Origin: Spirosoma rigui
GTDB taxonomy: Bacteria; Bacteroidota; Bacteroidia; Cytophagales; Spirosomataceae
NCBI RefSeq assembly: GCF_002067135.1
Contig: NZ_CP020105.1
Span: forward strand, 372,001-436,000
Reading direction: 5' to 3'
Length of the DNA stretch: 64,000 nt
The notes beneath the pieces were generated by a model. The model saw only the letters and a list, made by a program, of their open reading frames with translations, made no database searches and was not told where the DNA came from. The position numbers and the translations under genes are program-made. Numbering within the stretch: the stretch's first letter is position 1; every line of letters starts with the position of its first letter. Shown here piece by piece: positions 37,482 to 45,696 of this stretch.

Positions 37482-38099
37482 TTATTTCCAGGCCGTTACG
37501 TCAATGATGTTTCTGCAGAAGTCGTACTCTTCGGGCTGGTTGGAGCCGATCAGCAGCAACTGATTGGGATCGAGTTGGCGTACTTCGTCGTGGTACCAGA
37601 GCGCACCCTGCCGGTCGAGGTTGGCGGTTGGTTCGTCGAGGATAACGACCGGCGATTGGGAGAAGAAGGCCAGCCCGAGTTTTACGCGCTGCTTCATCCC
37701 CGATGAGAAGTACTTAATTTCTTTGTTCCGGGCGTGGCCGAGGAGTAGCCGGTCGGCAATCGTACCAATGGTTAACCCGTTTTTAAAGGGCTTGAACGTC
37801 TGGTGAAACGTCAGCAGTTCGTCGAGCGTGAGTTCTTCCACCAGCTCCAGGTAAGGAGCGGCCACGCTCACCTGCCGGAACCAGTTGTCGGGGTCCAGCG
37901 TCCGGCCATTCAGCGCGTACGTCAGCGTGCCTTCCGTGGCGGGCAGGCTACCAGCCAGTAATTGAAGCAAGGTCGATTTTCCGCTTCCGTTTGGTCCAAC
38001 AAACGTGTAACTCGACCCTGCTTTGAGCGTCAGGTCGATGCGCCGGAAAATCCACTCTTTCCGGTACTTCTTGCCTATCTGCTCCGCAACAATTTCCAT
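37482..38099 (-). CDS. ABC transporter ATP-binding protein
   Basis: 205 aa nucleotide-binding subunit. Walker A FVGPNGSGKSTLLQLLAGSL, signature YFSSGMKQRVKLGLAF (SSGMKQR, as in CcmA-like and ABC-2 exporter ATPases), and Walker B PVVILDEPTANLD. It is the last gene after lpxA on the same strand, with a 65-bp gap. No permease is encoded beside it in the window. Possibly the missing ATPase of another ABC-2 system, but there is no direct link. Confidence 0.9.
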   Translation of the reverse strand: MEIVAEQIGKKYRKEWIFRRIDLTLKAGSSYTFVGPNGSGKSTLLQLLAGSLPATEGTLTYALNGRTLDPDNWFRQVSVAAPYLELVEELTLDELLTFHQTFKPFKNGLTIGTIADRLLLGHARNKEIKYFSSGMKQRVKLGLAFFSQSPVVILDEPTANLDRQGALWYHDEVRQLDPNQLLLIGSNQPEEYDFCRNIIDVTAWK

Positions 38100-38164
38100 G
38101 GTTGATCAAACGCTACGTCCACGACCGAATCGTTCCGGACGTACTGTACAGTTCCGGAGCCGGG

Positions 38165-38959
38165 TTAGTCCCGATCCCCACCCGACGATGGGCCTTTCAT
38201 GATGCCGCGCTCCGACGACCGGATAAAATTCACGATTTCGTCACGCTCGTCGGAAGGGGGCAATTCGAGTTCAATGCGGGTGAGGGCATCGGCATTGTTA
38301 AGACCCCGCATGTAGATATAGCGGTAAATCTCCTGAATCTGGTTGATTTTTTCGTTATCGAACCCCCGTCGACGCAGACCGATGGAATTGATACCGGTAT
38401 ACGAGAGCGGTTCCCGGGCCGCTTTCGTAAACGGGGGCACATCCTTACGGACCAGCGACCCACCTGATATCATGGCATGCGCCCCAATTTTGACCCACTG
38501 GTGCACCGAACTCGACCCGCCAACGATGGCCCAGTCGCCCATGTGAACGTGACCACCCATCTGCACGTTATTGATGATCAGGCAGTTGTTACCAATACGA
38601 CAATCGTGGGCTACGTGGGCGTAGGCCATGATGAGGCAATCTTTACCGATCTCGGTTCGCCAGTGTTCTTCAGTACCCCGGCTGATGGTCGCATACTCCC
38701 GAATGGTAGTATTATCGCCAATGAAGGTGCGGGTATACTCATTTTTGAACTTCAGATCCTGTGGTGTTGCCGATATGACCGCACCGGGATAGATCTTGCA
38801 GTTCCGCCCGATCCGGGCACCTTCGTTGATCACCGCATGGGAGCCAATCCACGTTCCTTCACTTACCTCAACGTCCTTGTGGATGATAGCAAACGGCTCG
38901 ACCACCACGTTTTGCGCGATTTTGGCTTCGGGGTGAATGTAGGCTAATGGTTGAATCAT
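38165..38959 (-). CDS. lpxA: UDP-N-acetylglucosamine acyltransferase (LpxA)
   Basis: 264 aa cytoplasmic enzyme for the first step of lipid A synthesis, adding a 3-hydroxyacyl chain from ACP to UDP-GlcNAc. Left-handed beta-helix of hexapeptide repeats (residues 1-190), catalytic His in AYAHVAHDCRIGNN (about residue 124), and a helical C-terminus. It is followed by the ABC ATPase gene and preceded by lpxC/fabZ across a repeat-bearing gap of 103 bp, in the lipid A block. Confidence 0.96.
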   Translation of the reverse strand: MIQPLAYIHPEAKIAQNVVVEPFAIIHKDVEVSEGTWIGSHAVINEGARIGRNCKIYPGAVISATPQDLKFKNEYTRTFIGDNTTIREYATISRGTEEHWRTEIGKDCLIMAYAHVAHDCRIGNNCLIINNVQMGGHVHMGDWAIVGGSSSVHQWVKIGAHAMISGGSLVRKDVPPFTKAAREPLSYTGINSIGLRRRGFDNEKINQIQEIYRYIYMRGLNNADALTRIELELPPSDERDEIVNFIRSSERGIMKGPSSGGDRD

Positions 38960-38966
38960 TTCTTTC

Positions 38967-39061
38967 TAGTCAGTAAGTCTGGTAAGTCGGTAAGCGGGCA
39001 CGTATCCCTGTCAGCGTGTAGCGGCTGGCAGATCGATGTACCGACTTACGGACTCACTAAC
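38967..39061. repeat. Short-unit inverted repeat between lpxC/fabZ and lpxA
   Basis: The left arm TAGTCAGTAAGTCTGGTAAG (38967-38986) and on to GTCGGTAAGCGGG carries the unit GTAAGTCGG-like; its complement lies at 39035-39061 (GATGTACCGACTTACGGACT and on). The central GTAAGTCGGTA/TACCGACTTAC pairing is perfect. It shares TCGGTAAGCGGG with the element at 19077-19178. Confidence 0.6.
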
Positions 39062-40456
39062 TCATTTCTTCTTTACTAAACTGGCAATCATGTCGGCTTC
39101 ACAAACCAGGTGGTCATTGACGTAACCCCGGCCCTGCATTTTCACAATACCCCGTTTCATGGGTGTTGTGAAGGCACATTTAAAGATTACGGTGTCACCC
39201 GGCAGAACGTTGCGCCGGAACCGGCAGTTTTCGATACCAACCAGAAACGGCCAGTAGTTTTCGGGGTCAGAAACGGTACTGAGAACCAGGATGCCACCGG
39301 TTTGGGCCATTGCCTCGAGCTGCATAACACCGGGCATGACGGGGTTGCCGGGGAAGTGGCCCGCAAAGAAGGGCTCGTTCATGGTTACGTTCTTGATCCC
39401 GACAACGCTGTTCTCGTCCAGTGCGATGATCTTGTCGATCATCTGGAAAGGATAGCGGTGGGGCAGCAGCTGCGAAATCCGGTTGATGTCCAGTACCGGT
39501 GGTTGCTTGGGATCGTACTGGGGTACCTGATTGGCGGCATTCTTCTGAATGAGCTTCTTGATCTTCTTCGCGAACGCTACGTTGGCAGCATGGCCGGGCC
39601 GGGCCGCCAGAATCTGCGCTTTGATGGGTCGCCCGATTAACGCCAAGTCACCCACCATATCGAGCAGCTTGTGGCGAGCCATCTCGTTGGGGTAGTGAAG
39701 CTCCAGGTTATTAAGGATACCGTCGTTCTTGTTGACGCTTACTTTCGGTTTGTGGAGCAGGTCGGCCAGGTAATCCAGCTCCCCTTCTTTTACTTCCCGG
39801 TCCACGATGACGATGGCATTGGTCAGGTCACCACCCTTGATCAGATTCTGTTTGTACAGTGCCTCCAGTTCGTGCAGGAACACGAAAGTACGGCAGTTGG
39901 CGATCTGTTCGGGGAACTGACTGATGTCGTTCAGGTAGGCGTGCTGGCTGCTGATAACCCGTGAGTTGTAATCGACCATCACCGTCAGGCGATAATCGTT
40001 GAGTGGCAGGGCCGCCAGTTCAATGTCTTTCTCAGGATTGCGGAAGTGAACGTATTCGTTGACTTCAAAATAGTTGCGGGTCGCGTTCTGCTCTTCAATT
40101 CCCGCTTCGCGCAGGGCGTTAATGAACTGGATCGATGAACCATCCATGATGGGTGGCTCGGGACCATCCAGCTGGATAAGTACGTTATCGATCTGTAGCC
40201 CCACCAGCGCTGCCAGCGTGTGCTCGACCGTGTGAATCCGCGCCCCACTTTGTTCAATGGTTGTACCGCGCGAGAGATCAACAACATTATCGACATCAGC
40301 ATCCACGATGGGGCTTCCGGGTAGATCGATGCGCTGAAACTTATAACCGTGATTGGATGGTGCGGGCAGGAACGTCATCGTTGCCGAAACGCCCGTGTGC
40401 AATCCCACACCCGATACCGAGACGGCCTTCTGGATGGTCTGTTGTTTTGTATTCAT
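39062..40456 (-). CDS. lpxC/fabZ: Bifunctional LpxC deacetylase / FabZ dehydratase
   Basis: 464 aa fusion. Residues 1-300 are LpxC, the zinc-dependent deacetylase that commits to lipid A: HTVEHTLAALVGLQIDNVLI with a zinc His, and second site MARHKLLDMVGDLALIGRPI with His and Asp. Residues 315-464 are FabZ, the 3-hydroxyacyl-ACP dehydratase of fatty acid synthesis, with hot-dog motif FFAGHFPGNPVMPGVMQLEA (catalytic His and Glu). The fusion is usual in Bacteroidota. It lies between lpxD and lpxA. Confidence 0.97.
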   Translation of the reverse strand: MNTKQQTIQKAVSVSGVGLHTGVSATMTFLPAPSNHGYKFQRIDLPGSPIVDADVDNVVDLSRGTTIEQSGARIHTVEHTLAALVGLQIDNVLIQLDGPEPPIMDGSSIQFINALREAGIEEQNATRNYFEVNEYVHFRNPEKDIELAALPLNDYRLTVMVDYNSRVISSQHAYLNDISQFPEQIANCRTFVFLHELEALYKQNLIKGGDLTNAIVIVDREVKEGELDYLADLLHKPKVSVNKNDGILNNLELHYPNEMARHKLLDMVGDLALIGRPIKAQILAARPGHAANVAFAKKIKKLIQKNAANQVPQYDPKQPPVLDINRISQLLPHRYPFQMIDKIIALDENSVVGIKNVTMNEPFFAGHFPGNPVMPGVMQLEAMAQTGGILVLSTVSDPENYWPFLVGIENCRFRRNVLPGDTVIFKCAFTTPMKRGIVKMQGRGYVNDHLVCEADMIASLVKKK

Positions 40457-40490
40457 TCATGAACGGGGCTGCGTCAGACGCCGATACAGC

Positions 40491-41519
40491 CTATTTGTCT
40501 GTTTTCTTCTCTAATTCTTCTAAACGACGCTCCAGTTCGGGCAACCGGCGAAAAATAGCCTGCGACCGCATATTATCACGCATGAGAAACGCCGTTGACC
40601 CATTCAGCGACACGCCCTCTTCCTTCACCGACTTGCCCACGCCCGACTGAGCCCCTACTTTGGTCCCGTTGGCAATGGTCAAATGGCCGGCGAAGCCAAC
40701 CTGTCCGCCAATGATGCATTTGTCGCCAATCTTGGTCGAACCGGCAATGCCCGTCTGGGCAGCTACCACCGTATGCCGGCCAATTTCGACGTTGTGACCA
40801 ATCTGAACCAGGTTGTCCAGTTTGGCCCCGAGCCGGATCACCGTAGAGCCCATAGTCGCGCAGTCGATGGTGGTACCCGCTCCTACGTTTACGTAATCTT
40901 CAACGATGACGTTGCCCAGTTGCGGTATTGTCTTGTAGGTTCCGTCGGGCTGCGGAGCAAAGCCAAAGCCTTCGCTGCCAATGACGGCTCCCGGGTGGAT
41001 CACACAGTACCGACCAATTAGGCAGTTATTAAGAATCCGCGCACCGGGGTGAATAATGGTGTTATCACCAATCCGGACGTTGTCACCCACGTAGGCATGC
41101 GGGTATATTTTAACGTTATTACCGATCTGGCAGTTACGCCCGATGTAGGAAAACGCCCCCCGGTAGATTTCGCTGCCAAGCGACGTGCCCTCGCCCATAA
41201 ATACGGGCTCCTCGACACCTACGCGGGCAAAACTAATGTGCCGGTGGTATTCTTCGAGCAGACGGGTGAAGGCTGAATAGGAATTTTCTACAAAAATCAG
41301 GGCGGGTGATACCGGCTTTTGCGGTTGAAACGATCGATTCACGATCACCGCGGAAGCCTGCGTTGAATACAGAAACGACTCATATTTTGGATTCGCCAGA
41401 AACGAAATATCGCCTGGCTTCCCTTCTTCAATCTTTGCTAAGCTACTGATTTTCAGTAGATCATTACCAGCTACTTCACCTTCTAGCAGTGTGGCAATCT
41501 GCTTGACTGTTAACTCCAT
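40491..41519 (-). CDS. lpxD: UDP-3-O-(3-hydroxyacyl)glucosamine N-acyltransferase (LpxD)
   Basis: About 342 aa, third enzyme of lipid A synthesis. An N-terminal uridine-binding domain ([36 protein letters not shown]) is followed by left-handed beta-helix repeats with catalytic His in [20 protein letters not shown], and the C-terminal helix with [13 protein letters not shown] 41519 gives the family N-terminus; the frame extends to 41594 but without homologous sequence. It is followed by lpxC/fabZ after 34 bp. Confidence 0.96.
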   Translation of the reverse strand: MELTVKQIATLLEGEVAGNDLLKISSLAKIEEGKPGDISFLANPKYESFLYSTQASAVIVNRSFQPQKPVSPALIFVENSYSAFTRLLEEYHRHISFARVGVEEPVFMGEGTSLGSEIYRGAFSYIGRNCQIGNNVKIYPHAYVGDNVRIGDNTIIHPGARILNNCLIGRYCVIHPGAVIGSEGFGFAPQPDGTYKTIPQLGNVIVEDYVNVGAGTTIDCATMGSTVIRLGAKLDNLVQIGHNVEIGRHTVVAAQTGIAGSTKIGDKCIIGGQVGFAGHLTIANGTKVGAQSGVGKSVKEEGVSLNGSTAFLMRDNMRSQAIFRRLPELERRLEELEKKTDK

Positions 41520-41713
41520 ATACGTATGACGGCCGTCGCGAAACATCCGGTTTTGGCGGACATTCGGGGCGCTAAGGTAGGTAACAAATTGCACTTTTCG
41601 GATAAAACAACCCGGAAATAGTGTATCACTGAGTCGTAGTAGTCACAAGCCGGCAGGGCTGCTCTGTAGGCCTCCCTTCTACTCCCCTGGCAGCTACTGG
41701 CACCGGCCGGGTT

Positions 41714-42961
41714 CTATTGACTTTCGACCACACTTAACCCCTTTGCCCAACAAACGTAGTACCGTCGAACAATATTGGTCAGCACCTGAATATTGGACAG
41801 GTCCGACGCATCGGCGATGTCAATGACCTTGCCCGATTTTAGCTTGATATTAATCCGTTCCTCCAGGGGTAGATATGCCGCGTTGGTTGCCTGCCCTTCG
41901 ACCAGAAAGTAAGACAGGTCTTCGTCTGCCACGCCCGCCTGCCGGAGTTGTCCGGCCAATTCATCGACCAGAACACCCGCAAAAGGTTCGGTCGACAGCA
42001 TGACCTTGAACAGCTTCCGGTCCAGCAGCATCTGGCAGAGCGTTGCCAGCACCGTATCCTCATGCCGCGCCCATTCTTTAATGCATCCCCAGACATCGTA
42101 GTCATCGAGTTGCGTAAACGCATTCAGATATGCCTGATTGGTCTGGAATTCGGCCAGGGAAATCCGCTGTGCCAGAAACATGCCAAATGCAGGCGGGGCA
42201 AAAACGGGCGTGTGCTGCCCGATCAGGAACTTGGCCCGACGCAGGATCTGAATCAGCATCGACTCGCAGCAGATAGAGGTTTTATGCAAGTATACCTGCC
42301 AGTACATGAGCCGCCGGGCGTTAAGAAAATTCTCCACGCTCAGCACACCTTTCGCTTCCACAACCAGCTGGTCATTGACCAGGTCGAGCATCTTAATGAT
42401 CCGTTCCGCCCCGATAGCGCCCTCAGCTACGCCCGTATAATACCCGTCGCGGTTGAGGTAGTCCATCCGGTCCATGTCCAGCTGGCTGGAGGTGAGCTGG
42501 TGGAAAAATGGCCGTTCGTAGCTCCCCTCGAACATACGGATGGCTAGCGAAAGCCGACCGTCGAACTGCCGGTTCAGGTCCTGCATCAGTAGCAACGATA
42601 TTTCCTCGTGCGGTACGTTATCGAGCAGGCAGCATTCGAGGACGTGCGAGAACGGGCCGTGGCCAATGTCATGCAGCAGAATTGCGATCTGCGCGGCTTC
42701 GCACTCGGCACTGCTGATGGTGTGGCCTTTGCTTTGCAGCGTCTGCATGGCCTGCCCCATCAGGTGCATAGCCCCCAAGGCGTGATGAAACCGGGTGTGC
42801 AGGGCACCAGGATATACGTACTCCGACAGACCCAACTGCTTGATTCGTCGGAGCCGCTGGAAGTACGGGTGTTCGACCAAATCGAACAGCAAGTCCGTAG
42901 GAATCGTAATGAATCCATAGACGGGGTCGTTGAGAATCTTCTTTTTATTGGGTGCTGCCAT
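41714..42961 (-). CDS. HD domain phosphohydrolase (dGTPase/SAMHD1-like)
   Basis: 415 aa from ATG 42961 (MAAPNKKKILNDPVYGFITI). The N-terminal HD domain has the typical order RLRRIKQLGLSEYVYPGALH, then HTRFHHALGAMHLM and ILLHDIGHGPFSHVLE, followed by the QLDMDRMDYLNRDGYYTGV motif of the dNTPase-like HD group. It probably hydrolyses nucleotides; the exact substrate is not shown. In many Bacteroidota this gene lies directly upstream of lpxD, as here (194-bp gap). A -7 box ends 4 bp before the ATG. Confidence 0.9.
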   Translation of the reverse strand: MAAPNKKKILNDPVYGFITIPTDLLFDLVEHPYFQRLRRIKQLGLSEYVYPGALHTRFHHALGAMHLMGQAMQTLQSKGHTISSAECEAAQIAILLHDIGHGPFSHVLECCLLDNVPHEEISLLLMQDLNRQFDGRLSLAIRMFEGSYERPFFHQLTSSQLDMDRMDYLNRDGYYTGVAEGAIGAERIIKMLDLVNDQLVVEAKGVLSVENFLNARRLMYWQVYLHKTSICCESMLIQILRRAKFLIGQHTPVFAPPAFGMFLAQRISLAEFQTNQAYLNAFTQLDDYDVWGCIKEWARHEDTVLATLCQMLLDRKLFKVMLSTEPFAGVLVDELAGQLRQAGVADEDLSYFLVEGQATNAAYLPLEERINIKLKSGKVIDIADASDLSNIQVLTNIVRRYYVCWAKGLSVVESQ

Positions 42962-42965
42962 GAAA

Positions 42966-42973
42966 CAAAGGTA
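42966..42973 (-). promoter_or_regulatory. -7 promoter element of the HD phosphohydrolase gene
   Basis: Minus-strand TACCTTTG, 4 bp before the ATG at 42961. The geometry suggests a leaderless transcript, as for hemE. No good -33 box is visible. Confidence 0.55.
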
Positions 42974-43043
42974 ACCAGACGGGCAGCATAGGCCCATCCT
43001 GGATATCAATGAAACTGGTTTTACGCCTAAAAATCCCGCTTAC

Positions 43044-43075
43044 TTGGTAATCCTGTCTAAAAAATTGTAAATTTG
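43044..43075 (+). promoter_or_regulatory. Promoter of the tRNA gene
   Basis: TTGG (43044-43047), 20 bp spacer, TAAATTTG (43068-43075, perfect TAnnTTTG). It lies 31 bp upstream of the first tRNA base, on the correct strand. Confidence 0.75.
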
Positions 43076-43106
43076 CATTGCTGATTTCGAGCCATCGAGC
43101 AGCAAC

Positions 43107-43180
43107 GGGCTTGTAACTCAGTTGGTTAGAGTGCCTGACTCATAATCAGTAAGTCCCTGGTTCGAGTCCAGGCTGGCCCA
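43107..43180 (+). tRNA. tRNA-Met (anticodon CAT; may be tRNA-Ile2)
   Basis: A complete cloverleaf can be drawn: D-arm with AGTTGGTTA, anticodon stem-loop CTGACTCATAATCAG with anticodon CAT, T-arm CCTGGTTCGAGTCCAGG, acceptor GGGCTTG against CTGGCCC (one G-U pair and one T-T mismatch), discriminator A. The 3' CCA is not encoded. The CAT anticodon allows elongator Met or, if lysidine-modified, Ile2; the first base pair G1-C72 excludes initiator type. Good promoter upstream and terminator downstream. Confidence 0.93.
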
Positions 43181-43183
43181 CTT

Positions 43184-43228
43184 CACAAAAAAAGCGCTTA
43201 CAAATGACTTGTAAGCGCTTTTTTTGTG
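43184..43228 (+). terminator. Terminator of the tRNA gene
   Basis: A perfect 20-bp stem (43184-43203 with 43209-43228), loop ATGAC, with A7 on the left and T7 on the right arm. It starts 4 bp after the tRNA. It marks the border to the A+T-rich lasso island. Confidence 0.9.
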
Positions 43229-43433
43229 GATTCACGGCGTGGATCACACAATTTTAACTACCAGGAATAGGCTTCTTTCAGAAGAAACTTTTAATAGGTT
43301 GTGGTATATTGTACAAATAAGCTACACTACCCTTGCCAATTAAACCGCTCACGTTAGCCTACTCTATTCACTATTTATTAAAGAGTTTATCGGTATGTAA
43401 TCGACGGAGTAGCCCATTACGTGCAGACAAATT

Positions 43434-44693
43434 TTACGCCCTATGTTTCCTGAAGAGGCAGTAAATCCACAATAAAGGAGCTATAACATAATTCAAAGCA
43501 AATAATTTATCATTAACTGAATAAATGCGCCAATAATCAGGGTTAATAAAAAACTTTTTGACGGTAGTATAAATGGCTTTAGAACCAGCCAGTAAATAGA
43601 TTGCCTGGTGAAAATAGACTACTTTTTTTACGGTTAATCTGAATGCTTTTAGAGAGGAAAGAGGACTCAAACTTGGGAGCGTAGTGGTGTTTATAAAGAA
43701 GATGGATGTCTCCGTAAGCTTGGAAAGTTGTGTATCTTCCTGTATGGCATCCTGAATAGGTTTGGGAAGATCGACTTTAAAAAGTAGATGAGCTAATTGA
43801 CATCCTTCTAGTACACATCGCTCTACATGGCTTTCAAGGGCTATTTCATAGGCATTCACGATAAAATCCTGGCCTTCTTTTTCAATAATCCGTACGATAT
43901 CCAATACCCAGAATAGCCTTTTCCATTGATGCGTACTCCCATGAACGCACAGGTATATAAAGTTTATAGAGCTGGATAATATCGAAATATGTAAACCACT
44001 AATGTGGTGAGCTATACTGTTTGGCCAAATCGTATGCTCTATATTCTCGGCTTCTATAGTCGACGTGAACAATTTCCAATGTAATTCTACTTGAATATCA
44101 GTTGCCTGATTATATAAATGATAATGGTGGAATGTTTTTTGGTATAGACTTTTCTGTTTAGGCGTTTCCCACAACGTTTCTGATAAGGTATAGCCCAGAT
44201 TTAAAAGTACCTGATACGCAGTTTCCAGATCACCGGGCTTAACTAAAATATCTAAATCATTGCACTCCCTCTCCGTATAGTCGTCGTAGTAAAGCTGCCC
44301 AAGTAATGGCCCTTTCAGCGAAATCAGATCTATATTTTTTTGTTGAAATAGCTTCACAATACGGCATAGCTCAGCCATGTGACGTAACATTCTGAGCTTA
44401 CTGGCGGTGTATTCACTTTTTAACGGGGGAGCAACAAATAAGGAAGAGAAGGGTGTGTTATTTACCCTTGAATAGAAGACAATTGATAAACGGTGACTAT
44501 CGAGAACATGGATAAGCTTATCCATGTTCGGATACGTATCCCTGTCTGATTTGAATGCCTGCCTGGAGGTTAACGTTTGAAGGATAAACCGTGTCTCTAC
44601 GTCTAAACGGGAGACCATGTCTGTGTTGACAGCACCATTTACCTGCATCTTATCAGGTAAATACGGCAATCTCTTTAAATTGGTCTGCTCCAC
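43434..44693 (-). CDS. Nucleotidyltransferase family protein of the lasso cluster
   Basis: 419 aa, or 404 aa if it starts at ATG 44648, just after the stop of the preceding gene; the longer form overlaps that gene by 41 bp. The central part LISLKGPLLGQLYYDDYTER followed by ECNDLDILVKPGDLETAYQV has the GxGxS-like and Asp-x-Asp pattern of the NTP_transf_5 nucleotidyltransferases. Such proteins occur in lasso clusters with a kinase (paeninodin/pseudomycoidin type), where they modify the phosphorylated C-terminus. It is the last gene of the cluster. Group transferred is unknown. Confidence 0.82.
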   Translation of the reverse strand: MEQTNLKRLPYLPDKMQVNGAVNTDMVSRLDVETRFILQTLTSRQAFKSDRDTYPNMDKLIHVLDSHRLSIVFYSRVNNTPFSSLFVAPPLKSEYTASKLRMLRHMAELCRIVKLFQQKNIDLISLKGPLLGQLYYDDYTERECNDLDILVKPGDLETAYQVLLNLGYTLSETLWETPKQKSLYQKTFHHYHLYNQATDIQVELHWKLFTSTIEAENIEHTIWPNSIAHHISGLHISILSSSINFIYLCVHGSTHQWKRLFWVLDIVRIIEKEGQDFIVNAYEIALESHVERCVLEGCQLAHLLFKVDLPKPIQDAIQEDTQLSKLTETSIFFINTTTLPSLSPLSSLKAFRLTVKKVVYFHQAIYLLAGSKAIYTTVKKFFINPDYWRIYSVNDKLFALNYVIAPLLWIYCLFRKHRA

Positions 44694-45087
44694 TTCCTCC
44701 TGTTACTACTACCGACCCGCACGTAAGCCAGGCATGCGCCAATAACTTTACGTTTTCATCATACGTCACCCCGAATACCAAAGTACTTTGTACACCGGTA
44801 AGTTGGAGAAGTAATTTGGCGGTCAAACCCTGTTCGAAGCATTTACAGCGCCAGGGTGTGTATTTGGCGACTCGCTGTAATGCCAAGCTAATTTGATTAA
44901 TGCGGGCTAACTGATGAACAGTGGGTTCCCTCGATACATACGTTGATCGTTTTCCTAGTAGGAAGGATAGCCGACTGAAGGGCACACTCTTGATCAGTAA
45001 GCTTGCTAGGCCAGTAACGAAAAAAGTAAAGGCGTACAAAGGATAATGGCCAACTTTTAGCGCAAACAGTTTGTGGGGGTACCGCAT
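44653..45087 (-). CDS. Lasso peptide leader peptidase B2 (transglutaminase-like)
   Basis: 144 aa. Member of the B2 protease family with a Cys-His-Asp transglutaminase-like fold: Cys in WRCKCFEQGLTAKLLLQLTG (about residues 80-99), His in KLLAHAWLTCGSVVVTGG, plus preceding hydrophobic N-terminal segment. It cuts the leader from the lasso precursor before ring closure. It works with the separate RRE protein encoded 8 bp upstream, since in this cluster B is split in two. The order A-B1-B2 follows transcription. Confidence 0.9.
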   Translation of the reverse strand: MRYPHKLFALKVGHYPLYAFTFFVTGLASLLIKSVPFSRLSFLLGKRSTYVSREPTVHQLARINQISLALQRVAKYTPWRCKCFEQGLTAKLLLQLTGVQSTLVFGVTYDENVKLLAHAWLTCGSVVVTGGSGADQFKEIAVFT

Positions 45088-45095
45088 TGACTACT

Positions 45096-45368
45096 CTACA
45101 CTTCTGATAGTTCCGTTACTAACCCTTTTTCTACAAGATCCTGCAGAAAGCTGGAGGTATCTTCCTGACAGGTGGCTTCATCTACATCGAATTCAACCTG
45201 CAACGCCTGGCACAGAGAAGTCAATGTCATGGGAGTTGCGGTCAGCAACTCCCATATTCGCGACCCAGTTTCATCAAGACCATAGTATTCGCCTGTGCTA
45301 ATGCTCATCAACACAATTTCATCGTCAATCTTACTTTCCAACACGTCTTGTGAACAGAAGTAAACCAT
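45096..45368 (-). CDS. Lasso RiPP recognition element protein B1 (PqqD-like)
   Basis: About 90 aa from ATG 45368 (MVYFCSQDVLESKIDDEIVL). The frame extends to 45401, but the upstream codons lie in the arm of the hairpin at 45399-45457. PqqD-type winged-helix pattern: VLMSISTGEYYGLDETGSRIWELL, then a helix and FLQDLVEKGLVTEL. It would bind the precursor leader (WSVPKI region) and present it to the B2 peptidase and cyclase. Confidence 0.9.
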   Translation of the reverse strand: MVYFCSQDVLESKIDDEIVLMSISTGEYYGLDETGSRIWELLTATPMTLTSLCQALQVEFDVDEATCQEDTSSFLQDLVEKGLVTELSEV

Positions 45369-45398
45369 ATGGCCTAACATAAAGGTGTGAAAAAATAC

Positions 45399-45457
45399 CA
45401 TTAAGCATTATTAAGCTGCGGTTTAACTACAAGTTTGCGGCTTAACAATACTTAATG
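45399..45457 (-). terminator. Hairpin between lasso precursor and B1 gene (partial terminator)
   Basis: The arms 45399-45419 and 45437-45457 pair over 21 bp with three non-Watson-Crick or wobble positions (CATTAAGCATTATTAAGCTG against its partner), loop 17 nt. It lies 52 bp after the precursor stop and before the enzyme gene, a place where RiPP operons often carry a processing or attenuation hairpin that favours precursor mRNA. Function is inference. Confidence 0.65.
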
Positions 45458-45508
45458 ATGGACTAAAGCCATTACTCAAGTATTAATCCATATCAAACTT
45501 TATATAGA

Positions 45509-45637
45509 CTAAGAACTCATCATATTGCTATCGCTTGAACCAGCCCTTGGTCCACTGGTGGATTGAATCGTCAGTCGACTTTTAATTTTTGGTACACTCC
45601 ATTGTCTTTTAGATATTGTATTGTTTTTCATGCTCAT
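45509..45637 (-). CDS. Lasso peptide precursor (42 aa)
   Basis: A small gene in the 300-bp gap between cyclase and RRE genes. ATG at 45637 (or the second ATG at 45631), TAG at 45509-45511. Leader of 28 aa includes QWSVPKIKSR, matching the YxxPxL leader signature (Trp for Tyr), and ends in STS with Thr at position -2, as required in lasso leaders. Core GPRAGSSDSNMMSS: Gly1 and Asp8 allow an 8-residue macrolactam, leaving the tail SNMMSS. The C-terminal Ser fits phosphorylation by the kinase of the cluster, as known for paeninodin. The start is preceded by an A-rich leader without strong Shine-Dalgarno. The core is assigned by motif and context; no product is known to me. Confidence 0.88.
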   Translation of the reverse strand: MSMKNNTISKRQWSVPKIKSRLTIQSTSGPRAGSSDSNMMSS

Positions 45638-45696
45638 TTTTGTTTAAATTGTGTCTAAAAAACGCAGTTTTTGCTTTAATAAGCAAGTGATAGGTT

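Noticed and set aside
45405..45508. Second lasso precursor behind the first
   Set aside because: The only ATG frames there are very short and lack a leader motif and Gly/Asp core.
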